Assembly (NCBI GenBank): GCA_028551475.1
Contig: CM052356.1
Coordinates: 28,051,884 to 28,115,883 of the forward strand
DNA length: 64,000 bases
Direction: 5' to 3'
Origin: Casuarina equisetifolia
Lineage: Eukaryota; Streptophyta; Magnoliopsida; Fagales; Casuarinaceae
Shown: one piece after another, positions 57,381 through 64,000 of the stretch
Numbering within the stretch: position 1 is the first letter of the stretch
Layout of the letters: each line of letters opens with the position of its first letter
Made by a program: the position numbers and the translations under genes
Notes under the pieces: generated by a model
The model's database searches: none
What the model saw: only the letters and a program-made list of their open reading frames with translations
Told to the model about the DNA's origin: nothing

Positions 57381-59110
57381 AAAGACAAAAAGAAAAGAAA
57401 AAGCCGCTTGGGATAAATCAACTTTGGTATGGAAGTTAATGCGCATTAAATAAGAGAGAACAAGTAGATACAGAATTAGTGAGGAGAAAAATTAAGACAT
57501 TAATTGGATCATAAATGAAGCACTGTACAATGAATGTAATTTATTAGAGTGAAAGATGCAGATTCAGTTTTTGATTATAACACAAATTAGGTATAGGGTG
57601 ACCCTTCATCCTGCTTTTCAAGGGCCTCAGCCTGCACTTCATAGAGCCATATATCAGAATCTGCATCTTCGTCCCACACTTCGAAGCCATCTTCAGCAGG
57701 GTCCAACAACTCATATACACTATCAACTTGATGTGAGATCCGATAGCATGATGGGCCAAGATGAAGAAGAAAACAACTAACGCCCTAATTGATAATTGCT
57801 ACAAACTTTGGTATATACAATCAACAAGATTAACATGGTACATAATCCAAAAACTTGAAATGACTAGATAGGCCCAAAGAGCATCAGAATCTAGATTAAC
57901 AAACCACGACTGATTGCTTAGTCAATGATTATAAGACTTGGGATGCAATTCATATAAGATTGATAATGTACATAAACTTTCAACACTTCAAATTGCCCAG
58001 AGAGGCCCCAAAGCTTGATGGGCCTTGATCAACAGATGACGATTGATGCCCTAGTCGATAGTAACTATGAACATTGGGATATAATACATGATGCTGACAT
58101 TTCAATAATTTCTCCCTAGAGTTTGTCCTCTTTTTATACTTGTAAACATCATAAGATAGTAGTCGTTTTGCTCCCCAAAAAAGACATTCTTCTGATTGCT
58201 CTATTTCATGTGAAAATGATGTTTTCCTAATTATTTGTAATAAGATCGGAGTACCTCGAGCATTAGAAAGAAAAAAAGAAAAAAAAGAAAAGGACATTTA
58301 GGATAAATCAACTTTAGTAGCAAGTTAATGACCATTAAATGAGGGAGAAAAAATAGATACAGAAGCAAGAAGCTGTGAGTAGAGAAATCAAGACATTAAC
58401 TGTGTCATAAATGAAGCACTGTAAAATAAGTGTAATTTGTTAGAGAGAGAGAAAGGGTTGAAAGTCTAGTAAAATAATGCTAAGAAAAAGAGAGATGAAA
58501 TATACAAAAATTCTAAACATGTAAATGTAGGAAACTTAATTAAAGGACAGGTTAAGGACTTCCCTCTCTTTGTTAATTCATTATTGTCCGGCCAATCAAA
58601 GTTTCCTCCGGTTGGGTGAGAGAAAATCAAACATAATTACAGAGTTCTTAAACAACCAGGACTCCTAAAGGTTAACTATGGACATAATTATAGACTTCTT
58701 AAATAATCTTTATAATATATTAATATTTTAACAATGTAGGACGTGTTGGACTTCAGTAACGACATTAAGTGCATGGACTTCCACTTGTCTCTTCCACATT
58801 CTTTTTTTTTTGTATGAAGATTATGATAAAAAGAAAAGAGAGAAGAGATCTTTCCTTTTGTTATGAATTAAATTTCATAACAACTACATAAGGCATTTTA
58901 TAGGTTTATATGGATTGATGGTTTCTTCTATTATGAATTTTTTGCATGTGAATGATGAATGGATTGTTGAGTGGAATCACCAATCTAAAGAGGAAGTTAC
59001 TGAAGCAATTTGCAATGAAATATCCAGGTGCTACAAAGTAGCGCAAAAATAAATCCACTTTTTGATTATTAAACAAATTAAGTATAGGATGATACTTCAC
59101 ACTTTATTGG
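57380..59110. repeat. Degenerate local duplication with nested tandem units
   Basis: A segment around 57395-57550 (GATAAATCAACTTTGGTA... CATAAATGAAGCACTGTA) recurs at about 58297-58450, roughly 900 bp away, at perhaps 80% identity. The following part of the first copy (TTTTTGATTAT...GTATAGGGTGA, 57569-57601) recurs only at about 59057-59092, so the second copy is split by about 600 bp. Between the copies, three degenerate units of about 120 bp (starting near 57.78, 57.91 and 58.03 kb) each contain a GCCC...TAGT(C)GAT(A)-like core. The whole looks like an old element or a repeatedly duplicated locus. Confidence 0.6.
57587..57727 (-). pseudogene. Exon-like fragment, unknown protein C-terminus
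   Basis: One frame on the minus strand reads DSVYELLDPAEDGFEVWDED and then SDIWLYEVQAEALEKQDEGS, ending PYT-stop. The composition is strongly protein-like and acidic. It has an AG acceptor-like site (CATCAAG) just upstream. I do not recognise the family and found no further exons. Part of the fragment lies in the locally duplicated segment, so it may be a captured gene piece. Confidence 0.3.
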
Positions 59111-62100
59111 ATGAGAGTGCCGTCATTTAAGAAGATTGTGAAAGTCAAAACTAAGTTGACACATTAACAAAAGTAGTTACTAGTTTGAAAGTTGAAGTGT
59201 TGTTTTGGTTAAATACTTTCGTAAGCTTGAAGACAAAAGGGAGAAGTTCTATTGCCAGTAGTGATATGGAGCTTGATTTCAATTAAGAGTTTATGGGCAA
59301 AGTTAAAACTTTTTGTTGAATACCTTAATAAAGTTTTTTAAAGACTTAGGTTCATCTATTTTTAAAGTATCTCATTGGAGAGTTGGAGGTTCAAGACTAA
59401 TAAAGCACTTTACGCATACTAATCTTCTTAGTATAAGACTAAGTGTCCAAGATTCCCTACAACCAAGCTTTTTTTTTTTGTAATGATGAAATATTGCCCA
59501 ACTATGAGATTGGGTTTGATATACACAAAAAAAAGTTCTAATTTTGTTACTATCTTCAAGGCTCATGTCTATCTCTCTTTAAAATGCATAATTAAAAATA
59601 GGGGTATTCAAGATGTATAAGACACTTTACAGGTGCCAATCTTTCTAACATAGGATTTTGTATCTAATAAAGTTAGCTCCAATTACATTGTAGCTATTTT
59701 AGAAAATGCAATTTTCACACTTGGTCTATGGGTTTGAAACCCTTGTCTTGCTATAAATTTCTCGTATCATATAAAGCACTTAGATAAAAACAATAGATAG
59801 CGTGTGAGAACTACATAAAACATTGGCATTGTTTATGTGTGCATGCTTGGGTTTGTTCTAAGTAATTGCTTTTTCTTTTTTGCTTCTAATATATTTTTGT
59901 GATGACCTAATATAATTGACATGCTTGTCAACACTCTTTCGTACAAGATAGGTGCCTAGCAAATAGCTGCCAGAGAACGAACAGATTAGGTACGAAACTA
60001 TAGTGATCTCAACAATAACACTTAAAAAATGATAGCCAAGAAACTGGAATTCAAGGTATTCAATTTTTTATGTAGCAGAACAGATGGGCACTAGGAGAGC
60101 CGTCTTAATCAGTGACGAAGTTTTTCTGCATTGGCTCTTTCTAATAGAATGTGCTACGGTTCTCTCAAGATAAGCCTAATTTTGACCCTTTCATGAATCT
60201 TAGCAGACCTTCCCAGCCGGTTCAAGATGGAGAACATCTTTTGTCGATTCGGCCTTTAAGTTGACCTTAAACATAGCAGCTCTTCCGTTGTCCAGGAGCT
60301 GGGTCATGACGTCCTCTTTGATGTCCAGGAGTGGGTGAATGTTTGAAACACGCGCCTGAACTTGCTCAACTGGGGATTCAAGGGCATTCCCAGAAACAAT
60401 CCTTACCAAGAAGAGAAAAGTAATTTGTTCTCCAACTTTACTCTACTTTTTCTTTAGACTTCTTGTGCTTTAGTCATTGCCGGCTCACAAAATCTCTCCT
60501 TTTGCCTAATATTTTTAAGTCACTTACTTCTTGTATTGGCTTTGTACTTAACACAAGACAACCTTTTTAAGATTCAAGAGACTTGATCAAAAACTCAGGT
60601 GGATGATCTCAAGAATGAGAGCATACTTTGTTCCTGATTGAAGAAATGATGTTGAAGAAAGAAGCCAAAATCATCTTGGACAATTGCTACAGCCTCGGTG
60701 CTAGTAGCAGCACCCAGTACTTCTCACGGTTATTTACTCATGAAAAGATTTGTAGCTTTGTTGTATATATGCAATGAATAATTTTGACAGGACATCCAAA
60801 GGTTCAACCTAGTCACATGGGATGAAGCAAATTTAACTTAAGAGCTGAATAATTCATTTTTCATTGTGGTATTCTTATATTGTTTACAATATCATATAAC
60901 ATTGAAAAAGTATGAAAGAAAAAGAAATGCCAACGGTTTTTGATGCAAATAGAATCCTTAATCTGGGCAGAAGCACGAGACACGAGCTTCTTTCAACGCT
61001 GAGAGGAAGTAAAAGGCAGAAACAGACTTGTGGGATTCTGCAGAAACAGAACATCTTTTGGTGTTGCGGGCAACAAGAGTGGTCATTTTCTGTACTTCCT
61101 GGGCACTACTGACGGTCAAAACACTCATGGAAATAAAGCTGATCTTCTTTTTCTCTGTTACAGTCTGACTCCAACCAAGAGCTGCTTGGATAATGAAACA
61201 CACAGAGATCAGGTTGGTTCACGTCCACTTTGAATATTGGTCGAAGTCGCTGTCCAAAGATGCCTGCGTGCTTATCAATTATACCCATTTTTTAACTTGC
61301 TTATAGGCCCTGTGGATTAGCATTCCCAAAACATGAAATCCCATTGGCATGTATAGGTTAGAGGATGCTTCAAACAATGCTGAAAAATAATTGAAAAAAA
61401 AGGGTGGGCCTAATTTTCTACATTTCTTTTTTATTTAAGTTGCTATCCATGATGGGCTTATTTGAATGAATCAACTATCAAATTTAAAGTCTCAAAATAA
61501 TAAAGGAAATAAAGGTAGATCAATGAAAATGATTTGTAGCTTCTCAAACTTTATGAAAGAAAAAAATGCTTCCTTATTATGCAAAACTAGAAAACGTGAA
61601 TCCCGTTGTAAGACTATGGTCATTTTCATTGGTCTGAATGGTCTGTCATGCACCAAAGAACCAATTTGGTGGCAAATGGTTGCTTGGGAAGCGATTAAGG
61701 TCGTGTGCTGCACGGAATTTGACAACCTATTATAGGTATTGATTTGACAGCAATTTCAATACCATCAAATTTATCTTTTTTAATCATTTCGAATGAGTAA
61801 AAATAGTAATCTATTGTTGATGAAAATGATAGTTTTCATAAAATTCTATAAAAACACTTCGATCCCAAAAATGTTCCTACAGTTTTATATTAGTCCATTT
61901 GTTAATCGAATAAAGAAAATCTATTGATGTACCTATCTATGAAGAGGGAGAAAATTCAAGCCCTCAAGAAGAAAGACATGTAGTTGTTGGCTTGTCCTTT
62001 TCCCTCACAGACTTTACCAGCATAAAGTCAGTAAAAGTATGTTTCAACCATGGACAATTGATATCTGCTGGTGGCTGAGATCGTTGGACTTCCCACAAAA

Positions 62101-63200
62101 AGATAAAACAAAACCATATGTGAGTTAGGTGTTGAAAAATGAGACAAGCTGCATTTTGTATTAAAAAAAAAACCATACTAAATCAACTATTAGCATAATA
62201 TTAACAGAGATACCAGAACTACACAAATTAATAGTAATTTCTGAATTTGATTATGAACATCTCGTAAAATAAAAGTTCATGGCTTGCAAGTGCTCAATCT
62301 GACACGATGAGATGGCCCTGAAGGCCTTCTTAGCAAGTTCTGGTATGAAAATGCAGAACTACCTTGGTTTTCGGTTTTGGCCTTTGTGCTATCTTCTTCG
62401 CATCGTTCGAGGATTAGCATCCACCGACTGGATTCTACACGCTTTGACAATTCGAAATTTACCTCAGCTTCCTGCCAAAAACAGGAACGTCTCAGTGTTT
62501 TGGCTTTCTTTTCTATTTTTCAACTCGTTTTCGGTCGGCGACCATGTAGAAAAACTATTACTTTTCAACAGGAAAGTAAATTCAAACCATCGAGCGACGC
62601 CCTGGCGGCCTAGCCTACGCCATAGGCCTGGAACCTTGTCATCTTCGACGTTCTGTCAATCACGAAATCTTGAATATGGATTCAAACGTTACTGAATGGG
62701 CAGCCTGCAGTTTTGTCAATTTCTCCGGCCAACTTTGGCATGCCTGACAGGAAACTTTCAGCTTCTGAAAACACGTGCAGTCGGAAGAAGAGTTCCTGAA
62801 AACTTTGTCTATTTATTATGTATGTCTTTTATTTCATAAAATGGGCTTGGAACCAAAGAATACCTGGAGTCCTTCGTATTTATTTAAGCTATGATGAAGC
62901 AATGAAGGACAATGACATGTAGAGAGACAAAAATGTAAGCGTAAAGGTCGCGGTGTATGAATGGAATCATTTCTGATACCTCAGAAATGGTTCTTCTAAG
63001 AGGGAAAAGAGGAGAGGACCCGCCACGGGAAGCTTTCTGCTGAAGACATCCTTTGAGTCAAATTTAGAGCTTCTCACATGATTGCGACTGTTGGGGCTAA
63101 TGAAATGGTAAAAGAACAGACTACAGTTGTAATCCCATACAGTGATGATTTTTGACCTCGTGATTTCCATTGTAGGACCACCGAAATAGTGTCCACAGTA
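59111..63200. other. Spacer with repeat relics and a few exon-like open frames
   Basis: Short related motifs (CACTTTAC followed by CCAATCTT or CTAATCTT) near 59.40 and 59.63 kb suggest degenerate copies of one element. A minus-strand open stretch at 60200-60409 (ESPVEQVQARVSNIHPLLDI, LDNGRAAMFKVNLKAE) reads like an exon but has no start codon or partners that I can join with confidence. No complete gene is supported. Confidence 0.4.
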
Positions 63201-63775
63201 ACCCTCCAAATCTGACTTTCGGTAGAGCTACTGTGATTGGATTGCAGGTGGGCAAAGAATAGATTAAGCTCTTGCTCTACCTCAAATGGCTCCGCAAAAG
63301 AGACAGACAGAGAGACAGAAAGGGAGATGTTTAAAGACCTTTCTTTGATAAGTGATAAGTAAGCATCAGCCTTGCATTAGAAAAAGCAGAAAGAAATCAT
63401 AAAGAGAAGAAAAGCAAAAGTTAATGAAACACGGATTCCAGAGAGCCTTCTCTCAGGCTTTGCTGCTTGATTGATGATGGTATACGCCCACGATCCCAAC
63501 AAGAAGACAAACCAGAGCCCACCCAACAGTCCCGTAAAACAAGAAAAAAGAAAACAAATGGAAAACTGACCTACAAAGACAAATTCTATTCTCTCCACTA
63601 GCTCAAAAATGACTTCCTGGCTTCCCTCTCTCTCCGTCTCTCTCTCTCTATCTGTCTAAAAGCTTGAGCATCGCTACGATTCGGGAAGCCATTATTCCTT
63701 CCTTGACTCTCTAAAATCCATACGCAGACAAGAAAGACACAAACTTTGTATCTGTTGGGAGAGTCTCAAGAAATC

Positions 63776-64000
63776 ATGCCTGTTCTTGGAGACGCTTCAA
63801 CGATGGGGGAGCAAATGAAATGGAGGAGACCCAGAAGCCAATTCCAACAACCCATTTCGGTGGCAGATCCTCCGAGTCCAAACCCGCAAATCCCTTCTAT
63901 TATCCAATCTACTCGCTGCAAATCCAGCATCTCCTCGTTTCTCCTCTCCACCTTCTCCTCCACCTCCACCGCAAACGAAACCACACCCAACCCGGATGGC
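63776..64000 (+). CDS. 5' end of an unidentified gene, cut by the window edge
   Basis: The ATG at 63776-63778 opens a frame of 75 codons that runs without a stop to the last base. It reads MPVLGDASTMGEQMKWRRPR, then SQFQQPISVADPPSPNPQIP, and a Ser/Thr-rich run (SSISSFLLSTFSSTSTANET). A CT-rich leader (about 63621-63658) precedes it, as is usual for a plant 5' UTR. N-termini of this kind, basic then Pro/Ser-rich, occur in some plant RING-type ubiquitin ligases, and I have a weak recollection of such a match. The deciding domain would lie beyond the window, so no function is assigned. An internal Met at residue 10 could also be the start. Confidence 0.65.
   Translation, partial: MPVLGDASTMGEQMKWRRPRSQFQQPISVADPPSPNPQIPSIIQSTRCKSSISSFLLSTFSSTSTANETTPNPDG

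Noticed and set aside
60958-61288. Two overlapping minus frames at 61.1 kb (one beginning MGIIDKHAGIFGQ)
   Set aside because: Both look moderately protein-like, but they overlap in different frames, neither matches a family I know, and no splice partners could be placed.
62312-62695. 127-codon + frame near 62.5 kb
   Set aside because: No recognisable domain, no splice support and no promoter signals; the composition resembles random translation.
63377-63598. 73-codon hydrophobic minus frame upstream of the last gene
   Set aside because: It is hydrophobic because of T-rich sequence on that strand, and it overlaps the likely promoter of the + strand gene. There is no other support.
1-64000. 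CRISPR array, bacterial operon or phage-type system
   Set aside because: No spaced repeat array, no ribosome-binding-site pattern and no prokaryotic gene packing. All real genes are plant genes with introns or plant signals.
1-64000. Conserved plant microRNA precursor
   Set aside because: I looked for well-known mature sequences (for example miR156, 160, 164, 166, 172, 319, 390, 396) while reading and noticed none. A folding search could still find others.

Overview
The window is nuclear DNA of a flowering plant, most likely a eudicot. It has AT-rich spacers, many GT-AG introns, (CT/GA)n runs in 5' leaders, a nuclear tRNA-Leu and plant-only families (NACK kinesin, type-2 nsLTP, RTNLB reticulon, P-class PPR, DUF789). 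The species cannot be read from the sequence. Exon borders were placed by hand from splice sites, reading frame and remembered family sequences. Seven multi-exon models close in frame over their full length; the 3' end of one of them, the epimerase, is uncertain.

Layout: 1-4.0 kb, AT-rich spacer. 4.5-8.75 kb (+), DUF789 gene. 9.7-16.3 kb (+), NACK1/HINKEL cytokinesis kinesin (962 aa) with MSA-like cell-cycle elements upstream. 18.4 kb (-), type-2 lipid-transfer protein. 18.8-28.1 kb, long spacer with no gene I can support. 28.1-30.9 kb (-), L-Ala-D/L-Glu epimerase-like enolase-superfamily enzyme. 32.7-34.8 kb, a short non-autonomous LTR retrotransposon fossil with matching 5-bp target duplications. 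35.5-37.1 kb (+), reticulon-like gene of five short exons. 39.3 kb (+), 73-aa Cys-tailed membrane peptide. 40.8 kb (+), tRNA-Leu(CAG). 42.8-43.1 kb (-), broken exon of a CP29-like RNA-binding protein. 43.4-45.7 kb (-), 761-aa PPR protein. 46.7-47.1 kb (-), small Cys-rich protein. 48.5-52.3 kb (-), mitoribosomal protein mS35. 54 kb (-), weak hypothetical gene. 55.2-56.1 kb (-), truncated mS35 paralogue with an acidic tail. 57.4-60 kb, degenerate local duplications. 63.8 kb (+), 5' end of a gene cut by the window edge.

The order nsLTP2 - epimerase - reticulon - small membrane peptide - mS35 matches, from memory, Arabidopsis At3g18280 down to At3g18240, so this is probably a conserved ancestral block. 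The PPR gene, mS35 and the mS35 paralogue all serve, or descend from genes that serve, organellar gene expression. All three carry a telo-box (TAGGGTTT/AAACCCTA) within about 60 bp of the start codon, which suggests shared control with the translation machinery. The most novel object is the two-exon truncated mS35 paralogue. I saw no CRISPR array, operon or clear horizontally acquired cluster.
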